64,000 nucleotides of DNA from DASVWZ01 sp963715675. Lineage in GTDB: Bacteria; Acidobacteriota; Terriglobia; Terriglobales; Acidobacteriaceae. The notes under the pieces are model-generated. The model worked only from the letters and a program-made list of their open reading frames with translations. It ran no database searches and was not told the origin of the DNA. Below are positions 47,875 through 55,767 of the stretch, piece after piece. Numbering within the stretch: the first letter of the stretch is position 1; the number at the start of each line of letters is the position of its first letter. The DNA is taken from positions 3,844,001 through 3,908,000 of the forward strand of contig OY970265.1 of assembly GCA_963715675.1 (NCBI GenBank). The letters are read 5' to 3'. A program made the translations under genes and the position numbers.

Positions 47875-48432
47875 ATGATGGAAACTGATAACCCCACCAA
47901 GGAGGCGCCCGCGCTCACGAAAACTACGCTGGATATCCATGAAATCCAGCGCATTCTGCCTCACCGTTTTCCATTCCTTCTGATCGACCGCGTAACCCAC
48001 ATCGCTCGCCGGGAGCGCATCGTCGCCATCAAGAATGTCACCATCAATGAGCCCTTCTTTGCCGGACATTTTCCCGACCTGCCGATCATGCCCGGCGTAC
48101 TGATCGTGGAAGCGATCGCGCAGGCGGGAGGCGCCTTGCTCCTGACCGAAGTGGAAGACCGCGATGACAAGTTGATGGTTTTTACTGGCATCGAAAAAGC
48201 CCGCTTCCGCCGCCCCGTGGTTCCCGGCGATCAGCTTCGCCTTGAAGTGGAAGTAAAGACCTGGCATCCCACCACCCGCGCCATCGCGGTGCGCATGGAA
48301 GGATCTGCCTATGTGGGTGACAAACGCGTGGCCCAGGCCACCGTGACTTGCCAACTGGTAGACCGGGCCCGCGGCCGGGGAACGGCAGGCGATGGCGACG
48401 GTTCCGCGGGGAACGACGAACCGCAAGGTTGA
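47875..48432 (+). CDS. fabZ: 3-hydroxyacyl-ACP dehydratase FabZ
   Basis: 185 residues from ATG 47875. The hot-dog fold motifs are IQRILPHRFPFLLIDRV, the catalytic helix GHFPDLPIMPGVLIVEAIAQAGG (His and Glu), GIEKARFRRPVVPGDQL and AQATVTCQLVD. It dehydrates beta-hydroxyacyl-ACP in fatty acid synthesis. The C-terminal 20 residues (RGRGTAGDGDGSAGND) are an unusual Gly-rich tail. It is followed by lpxA after 14 bases, the common pairing that balances lipid A with phospholipid supply. Confidence 0.94.
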   Translation: MMETDNPTKEAPALTKTTLDIHEIQRILPHRFPFLLIDRVTHIARRERIVAIKNVTINEPFFAGHFPDLPIMPGVLIVEAIAQAGGALLLTEVEDRDDKLMVFTGIEKARFRRPVVPGDQLRLEVEVKTWHPTTRAIAVRMEGSAYVGDKRVAQATVTCQLVDRARGRGTAGDGDGSAGNDEPQG

Positions 48433-48446
48433 CACTACACGTTTCG

Positions 48447-49223
48447 ATGAACATCCACCCGACCGCCGTCATCGACCCGCGCGCCAAGATTCATCCCAGT
48501 TGCAGGGTCGGCCCCTATTGCATGATCGGGGCCGAGGTTGAACTTGGCGAAGGCTGCCACCTGATTTCCCACGTCGCCATCGAAGGACCGACCAGCATCG
48601 GCGCCCATAACAGGTTTTTCCCTTTCTCGTCGATTGGCATGGCGCCCCAGGACCTCACCTATGCCGGCGAACCCACCCGGCTCGAAATCGGCAGCCACAA
48701 CGAGATTCGCGAGTTTGTAACCATCAGCCGCGGTACCGTGAAAGGCGGCGGAATCACGCGGGTGGGCAGCCATAACCTGATCATGGCCTACTGCCACATC
48801 GCGCATGACTGCGTGATCGGGGACCATATCATCATGGCCAATGCCGCCACTCTCGGCGGGCACGTGATTGTGGAAGACTACGCCACGGTAGGTGCGCTCT
48901 GCCCCGTGCATCACTTTGTGCGCATTGGAGCCTATTCGTTCATCGGCGGGGGCACGACCATCACCAAGGACGTTTTGCCTTTCTCCAAGACCGCCGCCGC
49001 CCGCGACACCCACGCCTACGGCTTGAACGCGATCGGTCTGGAGCGTCGTGGATTCAGCCCCGATCGGATTCGCAAGATTCACCATGCATATAAACTGCTG
49101 CTGGCTTCGAAGCTCAACACCTCGCAAGCGCTGGAAAAGCTGAAATCCGAGCCGGACCGCGGCGAGGATGTGGACACGCTAATCCGCTTCATCGAAGCCT
49201 CCGAGCGTGGAGTGGTTAAGTAG
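48447..49223 (+). CDS. lpxA: UDP-N-acetylglucosamine acyltransferase LpxA
   Basis: 258 residues from ATG 48447. The left-handed beta-helix starts IHPTAVIDPRAKIHPSCRVGPY, with the family motifs IGMAPQDLTYAGEPTRLEIG, YCHIAHDCVIGDHIIMANA (catalytic His) and RDTHAYGLNAIGLERRGF. It starts lipid A synthesis, so this is an LPS-bearing, Gram-negative-type cell. No other lpx gene is next to it in the window. Confidence 0.95.
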   Translation: MNIHPTAVIDPRAKIHPSCRVGPYCMIGAEVELGEGCHLISHVAIEGPTSIGAHNRFFPFSSIGMAPQDLTYAGEPTRLEIGSHNEIREFVTISRGTVKGGGITRVGSHNLIMAYCHIAHDCVIGDHIIMANAATLGGHVIVEDYATVGALCPVHHFVRIGAYSFIGGGTTITKDVLPFSKTAAARDTHAYGLNAIGLERRGFSPDRIRKIHHAYKLLLASKLNTSQALEKLKSEPDRGEDVDTLIRFIEASERGVVK

Positions 49224-49231
49224 CGCGGCGG

Positions 49232-49744
49232 GTGGCCAATGTGGTGGGCAATCCATCAAGCTATTCCCACAGCCCTGCCATCTTGAGCGGAGTAGAAAGA
49301 CCGGCTGTTCTTCGGCCTTATCGAGCCCTATACAGCACTACCCTTGAAGGCGGGTCGTCGGGCTACGGGACGGTCTTTGAGCTGTCCCTTGCGGACGGGA
49401 CCTGGACCGAAAGCGTGCTGTACCCTTTCGCGAGTTCTGGAGCCGGCTATCCGGTCGCGGGCCTGGTGTTCGACAGCAGCGAGGTTAACCTGTATGGGAC
49501 CACCACCGGCAACACCAGCGCGGGCATCGTTTTTAAGCTAGCGCCCGGATCGGGGTCGTGGACCGAGACGACCCTCCATACATTCGGCAGCGTCGTCCCC
49601 GACGGCAAGGACGCGGAGAGTACCTTAATCCTTGACGGCTCCGGCAACCTGTACGGCACCACGTTTTTGGGCGGGGCCACCTCGATCTGCATGGTCGCCG
49701 GAACCGGCAGCGAGTGCGGCGTCGTCTTCAAGGTCACGCCCTAG
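49232..49744 (+). pseudogene. 5'-truncated GloVer-repeat protein fragment
   Basis: Up to 170 residues. From residue 33 on it reads as two to three GloVer-type repeats (LYSTTLEGGSSGYGTVFELS, VNLYGTTTGNTSAGIVFKLAP, GNLYGTTFLGGA, ECGVVFKVTP), ending where such proteins usually end. The first 30 residues have no signal peptide or repeat character. Family members are normally 400 or more residues, so this looks like the 3' remnant of a gene related to the one at 50010-52544. Confidence 0.6.
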
Positions 49745-50127
49745 CACGGCACTCGCAGGGAGGGGACCGGGCCCCCTCCATTTTCATGCGTGACCCGGCG
49801 CGCTCTCGACTTGAGGCCAAGAAGCCAGCGTTCCCCTTTTGGCCCCGGCCATGCCGCAAAGCCAACGACAGAGCCAAACGACCCGACACCAAAGGCTCCA
49901 GAACCCAGCGACGTTCCAGCGCCAGCCTATTTGTCGTTGCCATTTTCGCCAGACTGTGGGAGGATTGAGCGGTTCGTCGGCCAAGGCGATAAATCCCACC
50001 TGGTGTTCTATGAAATCTCGACCCATTGGCACTCCCGGACGCGGACGTGCACCCGGCCGCATTCAACATCTCGCCATCCGCCTTGGTGCCGTGCTCTTGT
50101 TCTTCGGCCTGCCGGCTCACGCTCTAG

Positions 50128-51377
50128 GAGCTTGTTGAAAATTTCCTTCACGCAGCGTGTGGATCATTCTAAGAAGCGCACGCTCAGACTGATTTTTGTT
50201 GTTGCTGCTTCCGATCTGCCCCCGAGGCTCGTCTGGCAACCGAAGGTCGCGTCCCTTGCTTCTTCATGCGCTCTGCGCCCGCAGTTTCGGAATACGGATC
50301 AGGTTGAAGGCCGCGCAGCTGAACACGAACAACCAATCCACCTTCGCCAGTCCGCGGAGTTTCACCTTCTTCAGGGGGCCAATCTGCTTCAGCCATCCGA
50401 ACGGTTTCTCCACCAACCAGCGCTTGCTTAAACTGATCGCGTATCCCGGATGCCGGCTCGTCCGTTGGTCGATCGCGCCGTGCTGTCGGCGGGCCACGTG
50501 CGGCGTCACGCCCAACTCGCGCACCGTGCTGACGAAGTCGCGCGTGTCATAGGCTTTGTCGGCTCCGGTCGTGATCCGACCGCTTCGCTTCCGGGTCAAC
50601 TCGTACAACATTAATAAAGCCGCATCGCGCTCCGCCCTGCCATCGGCCTGCGTGGTCATGGCCGCCGCGATCAACCCGTTCCGGTTCTCCACCAAGGCGT
50701 GGCCCAGATAACTCAGCTTGGCTTCCTGCCCCGCCGACTTCTTATAGAGTCGTGCTTCCGGGTCCGTGCTCGAAGCGTGCGTCTGGTTGCTCCGTGGCTC
50801 GCCGTGAAAATCTCCTCCGCTCCCGGACCCGCCGTCGTCCTTGCGGCGAAAGCTCTTGTGTCCCGCCCAAGCTTCGATCAGCGTGCCATCCACCGTGAAG
50901 TGTTCGTCCGACATCAGCCCCGACGCCTGCTCTTTTACATGGGCGAAAAACTTCTGCGCCAGATCCTGGTTCAACAGCCGCTCGCGATTCTTGCTGAATA
51001 CCGCGTGGTTCCACACCGCGTCGTCGATCTCCAAGCCCACGAACCAGCGAAACAGCAAGTTGTAGTTGAGTTGCTCCATCAACAGCCGCTCGCTGCGTAC
51101 CGAATAGAACACCTGCAGCAACAGCGCTCGCAGTAACCACTCCGGCGCAATCGACGGCCGCCCCCCCTGCGCGTACAGTCCGTCGAAATCTTTCGACATC
51201 CCGGCCAAGACCACATCCACCAGCTTCCTCACCCCGCGCAGCGGATGATCGGCTGGAATCCGATCCTCTAATGCCACATAACTGAACATCCCCGTTTGCC
51301 GTTGCTGATCGTCTCCTCGCATCCTTGCTTCTTACCACACCACCACCGAGGATGGGCAGTAGTTTTTCAACAACCTC
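50128..51377. mobile_element. IS5/IS1182-type insertion sequence, 1250 bp, intact
   Basis: Flanked by direct repeats CTAG (50124-50127 and 51378-51381). The ends are imperfect inverted repeats: GAGCTTGTTGAAAA at left and GAGGTTGTTGAAAA at right (reverse strand). It contains one full transposase gene on the minus strand. Intact ends, target duplication and an exact host-frame reconstruction point to a recent insertion. Confidence 0.92.
50264..51322 (-). CDS. IS5/IS1182-type DDE transposase
   Basis: 352 residues. N-terminal DUF772-like part: VALEDRIPADHPLRGVRKL and GRPSIAPEWLLRALLLQVFYS. The DDE residues lie in HFTVDGTLIEAWAGHKS (first Asp), GADKAYDTRDF (second Asp) and RWLVEKPFGWLKQ (Glu). 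A Gly/Ser-rich insert follows the first Asp (DDGGSGSGGDF). No stop or frameshift, so it is likely active. I cannot separate IS5 from IS1182 assignment without a database. Confidence 0.9.
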   Translation of the reverse strand: MRGDDQQRQTGMFSYVALEDRIPADHPLRGVRKLVDVVLAGMSKDFDGLYAQGGRPSIAPEWLLRALLLQVFYSVRSERLLMEQLNYNLLFRWFVGLEIDDAVWNHAVFSKNRERLLNQDLAQKFFAHVKEQASGLMSDEHFTVDGTLIEAWAGHKSFRRKDDGGSGSGGDFHGEPRSNQTHASSTDPEARLYKKSAGQEAKLSYLGHALVENRNGLIAAAMTTQADGRAERDAALLMLYELTRKRSGRITTGADKAYDTRDFVSTVRELGVTPHVARRQHGAIDQRTSRHPGYAISLSKRWLVEKPFGWLKQIGPLKKVKLRGLAKVDWLFVFSCAAFNLIRIPKLRAQSA

Positions 51378-52678
51378 CTAGCTCAAACATTGACCGTGCT
51401 TCATGCGTTCACCGGCCAGCCAAATGACGGCGACCAACCATTTGCCGGCGTGGTCTTGGACCCCCGTGGAAACGTCTACGGCACCACAGACTCGGGAGGC
51501 GACGACAATGTCGGAGTGGTATTTGACGTGACCAGATCCGGCACGGAAACCATACTATACAGCTTCTCCCTATCCGGCGGGGACGCAGGGAGCCCGCAGG
51601 CAGCGCTGGTGCGCGACGCCAAGGGCAACCTGTATGGAACGACCTTGAATGGCGGACAGAATCAGGTCGGGGCGATCTTCCGCGTGAGGAAGTCCGGCAA
51701 AGAGGAAGTGCTCTATAGCTTCACCTACCCTGGCCCAGGTTCCGACCCGACGTCGGATCTGGTGCTTGATCGGAAGGGGAACCTCTATGGCACGACGTGG
51801 TCGGGCGGCGACCCGAATTGCCAGAATTTCGATTACTGTGGCGTGGTCTTCAAGCTGAGCAAAAGCGGGAAATATACAGTCCTGCATAGCTTCTCCGGCC
51901 CGGAAGGAGCCCATCCAGTGGGAGGCGTGATCCTCGATGAGCAGGGCAACCTATATGGCACCGCGTCACACGGCGGGACCGGCTCGTGCATTCTCCAGCA
52001 GGGAGGCTTCAGAGGATGCGGAACAGTGTTTAAGCTGGACCGAAAGGGGAAGCTGACCGTGCTCCACAATTTTACCGGCGGCTCGGACGGGCAGTGTCCC
52101 TTGGGAGATTTGGTGCGGGACGAGGAAGGCAACCTGTACGGAACTACGTTTGGGAACCTCCCCGGCCCCAATTGCTGGTTTACACCGCCCCACAACCAAT
52201 ACGGGACCGTGTTCAAGATCGACAAGCACGGCAAAGAGACAGTGTTGCATAACTTTGCATACAATGGGACCGACGGCACTTACCCAGTAGCCGGCCCAGC
52301 GCGGGATGCTCAAGGCAACCTGTACGGGACGAGCCTTGGCGGAGGATCCGCATGCTGCGGAACGGTCTTCAAGGTGGACAGCATGGGAACCGAAACCGTG
52401 CTGTACAACTTCACAGGCACAACCGACGGTGGGCACCCGCTCTCCCGCCCAATCCTCGACATGGCAGGGAACCTGTACGGGACCACCGAATTCTACGGCG
52501 ACCCCACCTGCGGTTGCGGCACCGTCTTCAAACTGTCGCCGTGACCGGTTGAGGGCGACTCAAGCGCCGCCATCAAGGGATGAGGAAGCCAATGAACGTG
52601 AACTTGATTTCTTCATCTGTGCTCGTGGGGGCTGGCCGAGCCCTCCCTGGAGCAAACATCAAACCATGGCTGCCCGAT

Positions 52679-52703
52679 CCTTTTCGCGTTCTTTGCGAAA
52701 AGG
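52679..52703. repeat. Palindrome CCTTTTCGC-N7-GCGAAAAGG
   Basis: A perfect 9-bp inverted repeat with a 7-base loop and G-rich flanks (GGGTGGGAAGGG follows). It resembles the small palindromic repeats spread through Acidobacteriota genomes (from memory). Confidence 0.55.
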
Positions 52704-52920
52704 GTGGGAAGGGCGGACGATCGGCTTGCCGGAGGGTTGTGCCTAACCACCTCTCCGGTGCCCGACCCCCCAAGGCACTTTCCCCTTGACCACATGTTTC
52801 CTTGGAGAAAGCCTATACATGGCCACATTATCCAACAGAGAACCACGGATCTTTGACAATTTGCTTCAGCCAGACTGCTGGCCAGTCCCAAAAGGGGAAT
52901 GCAGGCTCCCTTGCAGACAC

Positions 52921-52978
52921 GCGTAACTCCCGTGTTTTCTAGATTTTGCCCGTAACTCCTTTGGCGTCTAGATTTTGC
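52921..52978. repeat. Two tandem 29-bp units ending TCTAGATTTTGCC
   Basis: 52921-52949 and 52950-52978 both begin CGTAACTCC and end TCTAGATTTTGCC, with differences only in the middle. The same 29-base spacing occurs in the repeat copy at 42788-42880. Confidence 0.8.
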
Positions 52979-52997
52979 CGGGGAAATGTCCGTACGA

Positions 52998-53016
52998 ATA
53001 TAGTTGACTAACCCAA
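52998..53016 (+). repeat. Left terminal inverted repeat of the IS1595-like element
   Basis: 19 bases, exact reverse complement of 55742-55760. It lies 22 bases before the transposase start, so the transposase promoter may overlap it. Confidence 0.88.
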
Positions 53017-53038
53017 ACAACGCTGCTAGAGTTTGGGC

Positions 53039-54031
53039 ATGGCAAAACCAAAAACATTCCTAGAAGCAATCCAGTACTTCTCAGACGAGCAGACTTGTAT
53101 TGATGAATTGGCCCGTTTGCGCTGGCCCGAAGGCTCGCAGTGCCCTGCTTGCTCCGCTAAAGAGCCTTACTATCTTAAGACCCAAAAGCGTTGGAAGTGC
53201 CGCGATTGTCGCCGTCAGTTCTCCGTGAAACTCGGAACTATTTTCGAGGATTCGCCGATCCCCTTGCAGAAGTGGATGCCCGCAGTTTGGTTACTGACCA
53301 ACTGCAAGAATGGCGTTAGCTCTTGGGAGATTCACCGTGATCTCGGCGTCACTCAGAAGTCTGCGTGGTTTATGCTGCATCGAATCCGGCTTGGGATGAA
53401 GGAAGATTACGGACATGGGCCGATGAACAAAATTGGTGGGCCTGAGAGCGAAGTCGAGGTTGATGAGACTTTCGTAGGTGGGCAGAAGAAAAACATGCAC
53501 CGTGACCGCGCTGTGCGATATGAAACGCGAGGTGGAGCATCCGGCAAGACTGTTGTGCAAGGAATCCTTGACCGCACTGCTCGGCAGGTTCGCGCCAAGG
53601 TCATGCCGAACGTGAGACGCGAAACCCTGCAAGCGGAAATTCTCAAGCAGGTGAAATTCGGAACCACAGTCTACACCGACGAAGCGGTCGCCTACGAACA
53701 AGGATTGCAGAGCCGCTTCGTACATGACATGGTGAACAAGACTCAGGCATACGTGCGCGGTCGTGTCCACGTCAACGGCATGGAGAACTTTTGGTCGCTG
53801 CTCAAGCGCGGCCTTCGCGGAACCTACGTTGCCGTGGAGCCATTCCACTTGGATCGTTACGTGGATGAGCAGGCGTTCAGGTTCAACAATCGCGGAACCA
53901 AGGAAAACCCAGTTGATGATTACGCCCGATTTGAGAAGGTCTTGGGGCAGATCGCCAACAAGCGACTCACCTACGCAGAGCTAACAGGCAAGACCGAAGA
54001 AGCAGCGGCAACGACGCCTGAGCCTTTCTAA
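53039..54031 (+). CDS. IS1595-family (ISXO2-like) transposase
   Basis: 330 residues from ATG 53039. An N-terminal zinc ribbon uses C35, C38, C54 and C57 (CPAC, CRDC). A helix-turn-helix (WEIHRDLGVTQKSAW) follows, then the ISXO2 catalytic domain with D142 (VDETFVGG), D214 (VYTDEAVAYE) and the HVNGMENFWSLLKRG motif (N246, E249). The C-terminal part is DRYVDEQAFRFNNR. It is complete and probably functional. TTG 53033 is an alternative start. Confidence 0.92.
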   Translation: MAKPKTFLEAIQYFSDEQTCIDELARLRWPEGSQCPACSAKEPYYLKTQKRWKCRDCRRQFSVKLGTIFEDSPIPLQKWMPAVWLLTNCKNGVSSWEIHRDLGVTQKSAWFMLHRIRLGMKEDYGHGPMNKIGGPESEVEVDETFVGGQKKNMHRDRAVRYETRGGASGKTVVQGILDRTARQVRAKVMPNVRRETLQAEILKQVKFGTTVYTDEAVAYEQGLQSRFVHDMVNKTQAYVRGRVHVNGMENFWSLLKRGLRGTYVAVEPFHLDRYVDEQAFRFNNRGTKENPVDDYARFEKVLGQIANKRLTYAELTGKTEEAAATTPEPF

Positions 54032-54060
54032 TCCCCGCCGTTTGAAACGTGGCCCGAAGC

Positions 54061-54243
54061 CTAAGAAGATCGCGGTCTAGGGCCGCGCTTCGGCTGTGTG
54101 GCACGCTCCGCCTGGTATTGCTTCTCGCGCTCCGTGAGTTCGGCTTTCGAGACAGTCAACACTTGGCGCAGTCCTTCTTGGAAAGTCTTATACTTCTGCG
54201 CTGGCGTGGTATCGGAATCGAGTTTAGACTTCATGCACCCCAT
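54061..54243 (-). CDS. Small conserved-looking protein inside the transposon
   Basis: 60 residues. The core KYKTFQEGLRQVLTVSKAEL with EREKQYQAERATQPKRGP resembles small proteins of phage and mobile-element regions that share the F-x-x-x-L-R-x-V-L-x-V-S/P-K pattern (from memory). No domain assigned. Basic Pro/Arg-rich tail. It is antisense to and between the transposase and the next passenger gene. An internal ATG at 54234 may be the true start. Confidence 0.6.
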   Translation of the reverse strand: MGCMKSKLDSDTTPAQKYKTFQEGLRQVLTVSKAELTEREKQYQAERATQPKRGPRPRSS

Positions 54244-54292
54244 GATACATCACTTGACTTATGTGTTTTAATTGACTGTGGAGGGTATCGTT

Positions 54293-54793
54293 GTGAGTTG
54301 GGCAGAGCAAAGAGCAGCACAGATAAAAGCGAGTACAGAAGCGATGGATGCCAGAGAAACCGCGCTCCACGAAGCACGTCTGATAGTCGCTAACCACTCA
54401 GGCGATCTATGGGAATCTATCGTTTCCCATCTGGAAACCCTTACCCGAGATTTTACTGCGGCCCTTCCCCTTGCCAAAGAGAGCCAGTTGCAAGCGCACC
54501 GACTGAACGCAAATAACGTTACGATTATGACAAACGCTTTCCCTTTAATCCACTTCGAGATCATTTACAGTCGCGGAGTTGGGATTAGTGGACTGCTCAG
54601 AGAAACCTTCTCAGGATTGGGTGAAACAAGAGAGAGACGGCTTCGCAAAATCGGGTTTACCGTGGACCGTAATTCTCAACCGTGCCTTACGGACGGTGAG
54701 CGGTATCTGCATCCATCGCAAGTGGCCGAAGAATTGATGGATAAGGTTGCTGAATTCTTTGACAAAGCCAGTAAAATGCCATCGTTCTTGTAG
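54293..54793 (+). CDS. Transposon passenger protein, unknown function
   Basis: 166 residues from GTG 54293, chosen because GGAGGG lies 7 bases upstream. It is mostly helical at the N-terminus (SWAEQRAAQIKASTEAMDARE), then a compact domain with NNVTIMTNAFPLIHFEIIYSR and RERRLRKIGFTVDRNSQPC, ending in a helix (SQVAEELMDKVAEFFDKAS). There is no signal peptide or membrane segment. I do not recognise a family. A strong terminator follows at 54820. It could be a helper, a regulator or cargo. Confidence 0.7.
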   Translation: MSWAEQRAAQIKASTEAMDARETALHEARLIVANHSGDLWESIVSHLETLTRDFTAALPLAKESQLQAHRLNANNVTIMTNAFPLIHFEIIYSRGVGISGLLRETFSGLGETRERRLRKIGFTVDRNSQPCLTDGERYLHPSQVAEELMDKVAEFFDKASKMPSFL

Positions 54794-54819
54794 CCCAAAC
54801 TTATTGAACCGTGACATCG

Positions 54820-54844
54820 ACCCGGACTGGCATCCGGGTTTTTC
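54820..54844 (+). terminator. Rho-independent terminator of the passenger gene
   Basis: A 7-bp stem ACCCGGA with TCCGGGT (6-base loop, 54820-54839) followed by TTTT-C. It lies 27 bases past the 166-residue gene. Confidence 0.85.
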
Positions 54845-54884
54845 TATTTGTGATTAAATCGCATCCGTCAAGAGGAGGGATACC

Positions 54885-55022
54885 GTGCCGCTCTGGTTTG
54901 AAATTGTTGTGCTGTTGCTTCTCGTTGCGCTAGTTCACAGCGTAGACGGGCTGAGGCATGACGTAGTGAATACTGGAAACCGCCTAGAGGCAGCGATCCG
55001 AGATCCCAAGGGTGAATCATAG
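54885..55022 (+). CDS. 45-residue single-span membrane peptide
   Basis: GTG start with a near-perfect AGGAGG site 5-6 bases upstream. The product begins PLWFEIVVLLLLVALVHSV, one membrane helix, followed by a charged amphipathic tail (DGLRHDVVNTGNRLEAAIRD). It ends 6 bases inside the 3' end of the convergent RusA-like gene. Small membrane peptides of this kind occur in mobile elements as toxins or holin-like proteins, but nothing here proves a function. Confidence 0.6.
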   Translation: MPLWFEIVVLLLLVALVHSVDGLRHDVVNTGNRLEAAIRDPKGES

Positions 55023-55700
55023 ATTGATGCCATAGGGTAGCAGAGTTGGGTCAGCCACCTTCACATTCGCAGTTAATACCAATAGTGCTTCTGCGGGATC
55101 TGAGTCATCCTGCGAAGCCAGAAACCGATCCGCCCGTACTTTTATAGATGTGATGAGCGAATCATCCTGTAGTAGCACGTAGAGAGGGGATGGGTCAGGA
55201 TCGTCGCCGTCTTTCAATCTAGCCTGACCACGTTCCGGCATACAAAGCGCATCGAAAAGAGTTTTCATGCGATTGTCGATATCCCCGCCGCCCTTGCCTC
55301 CCCGCTGGAGGACGTTGCCGGGAGGTTCGGCCCGAAGAAAAAGAACATCTAAATCGCACACCATTCCAAAATCTTTAATGACAAGCGGAACGTATCCCTC
55401 AAAGTGCTTTGCAAGTTCTTTTGTCTGCGTCCATGTGTGCGACTCCATCACGATCTGGCGACCGCGTTTATCCATGTGCGCGGCCTCTGTGTAGAACTTC
55501 AGTAGTGGGTGAGTCTCCCACAGTTTCTTGAGTTGCGGATGCAGGTAACGGCGGATTTGATGTTTCTCCCAGACTCGTGATCCACCCCGACCGCCGCCAC
55601 AGGCTTTCAGGAGATTCCCGGCGTAACCCAAGTGAAATTCCATAACGTCACGAGTAGGGCAGTCTATAGGATCAGACCACTCGATATCTCCTTTTCCCAC
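55017..55700 (-). CDS. RusA-like Holliday junction resolvase-fold protein
   Basis: 227 residues from GTG 55700. The key stretch GGGDIDNRMKTLFDAL (D140, D142, K146, D150) with LLQDDSLI (D179, D180) matches the RusA signature D-x-D-N-x-x-K-x-x-x-D plus a later DD pair. The preceding DLDVLFLRAEPPG is the expected strand. The N-terminal 110 residues go beyond ordinary RusA (about 120 residues) and hold a basic, helix-rich part (RRYLHPQLKKLWE). RusA enzymes cut four-way DNA junctions as dimers. Finding one inside an IS1595-type element suggests a role in resolving transposition or replication intermediates, which is inference. Confidence 0.65.
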   Translation of the reverse strand: MGKGDIEWSDPIDCPTRDVMEFHLGYAGNLLKACGGGRGGSRVWEKHQIRRYLHPQLKKLWETHPLLKFYTEAAHMDKRGRQIVMESHTWTQTKELAKHFEGYVPLVIKDFGMVCDLDVLFLRAEPPGNVLQRGGKGGGDIDNRMKTLFDALCMPERGQARLKDGDDPDPSPLYVLLQDDSLITSIKVRADRFLASQDDSDPAEALLVLTANVKVADPTLLPYGINL

Positions 55701-55741
55701 ATTTTGTTACGCTCTCTTTCTGTTAACGGTACAACGATTCG

Positions 55742-55760
55742 TTGGGTTAGTCAACTATAT
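55742..55760 (-). repeat. Right terminal inverted repeat of the IS1595-like element
   Basis: 19 bases, exact reverse complement of 52998-53016. Seven bases lie between it and the right TCCGTA. Confidence 0.88.
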
Positions 55761-55767
55761 CGTTGCC

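Larger units (their letters stand above)
50010..52544 (+). pseudogene. GloVer tandem-repeat secreted protein split by an IS element
   Basis: Joining 50010-50127 to 51382-52544, that is removing the IS and one CTAG copy, gives an uninterrupted frame of 426 residues. It starts MKSRPIGTPGRGR, has a hydrophobic core RLGAVLLFFGLPAHALA, and then nine or so repeats with the core GNLYGTTxxGG and GVVFKLSxSGKxTVLHSF. The IS sits in the codon after Leu39, just before the expected signal cleavage after ALA. The part after the IS (51390-52544, 384 residues) can still be read from a later start but would lack a signal peptide, so secretion should fail. Confidence 0.85.
52545..53038. other. Gene-free stretch left of the IS1595-like element
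   Basis: About 490 bases with no supported gene. It holds a 9-bp palindrome (52679-52703), a 29-bp tandem repeat (52921-52978), the left target copy TCCGTA and the left inverted repeat of the transposon. Confidence 0.6.
52995..55767. mobile_element. IS1595-like transposon with four passenger genes (2.77 kb)
   Basis: Bounded by exact 19-bp inverted repeats (52998-53016 and 55742-55760, core ATAGTTGACTAACCC) and by TCCGTA on both outer sides (52989-52994 and 55768-55773). It contains an IS1595/ISXO2-type transposase, a 60-residue minus-strand gene, a 166-residue plus-strand gene, a 45-residue membrane peptide gene and a 227-residue RusA-like gene. The flanks belong to one dispersed repeat whose unoccupied copy is at about 42.8 kb. 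The IS1595 family is known to include elements with passenger genes. Confidence 0.85.

Noticed and set aside
47806..48435. Long N-terminal extension of the M20 peptidase
   Set aside because: This part is antisense to fabZ and crosses the divergent promoter; the start at 47805 gives the normal family length.
52921..52978. CRISPR-like array (29-bp repeat period)
   Set aside because: The units are directly adjacent with no unique spacers, only two copies, and no cas genes are in the window.
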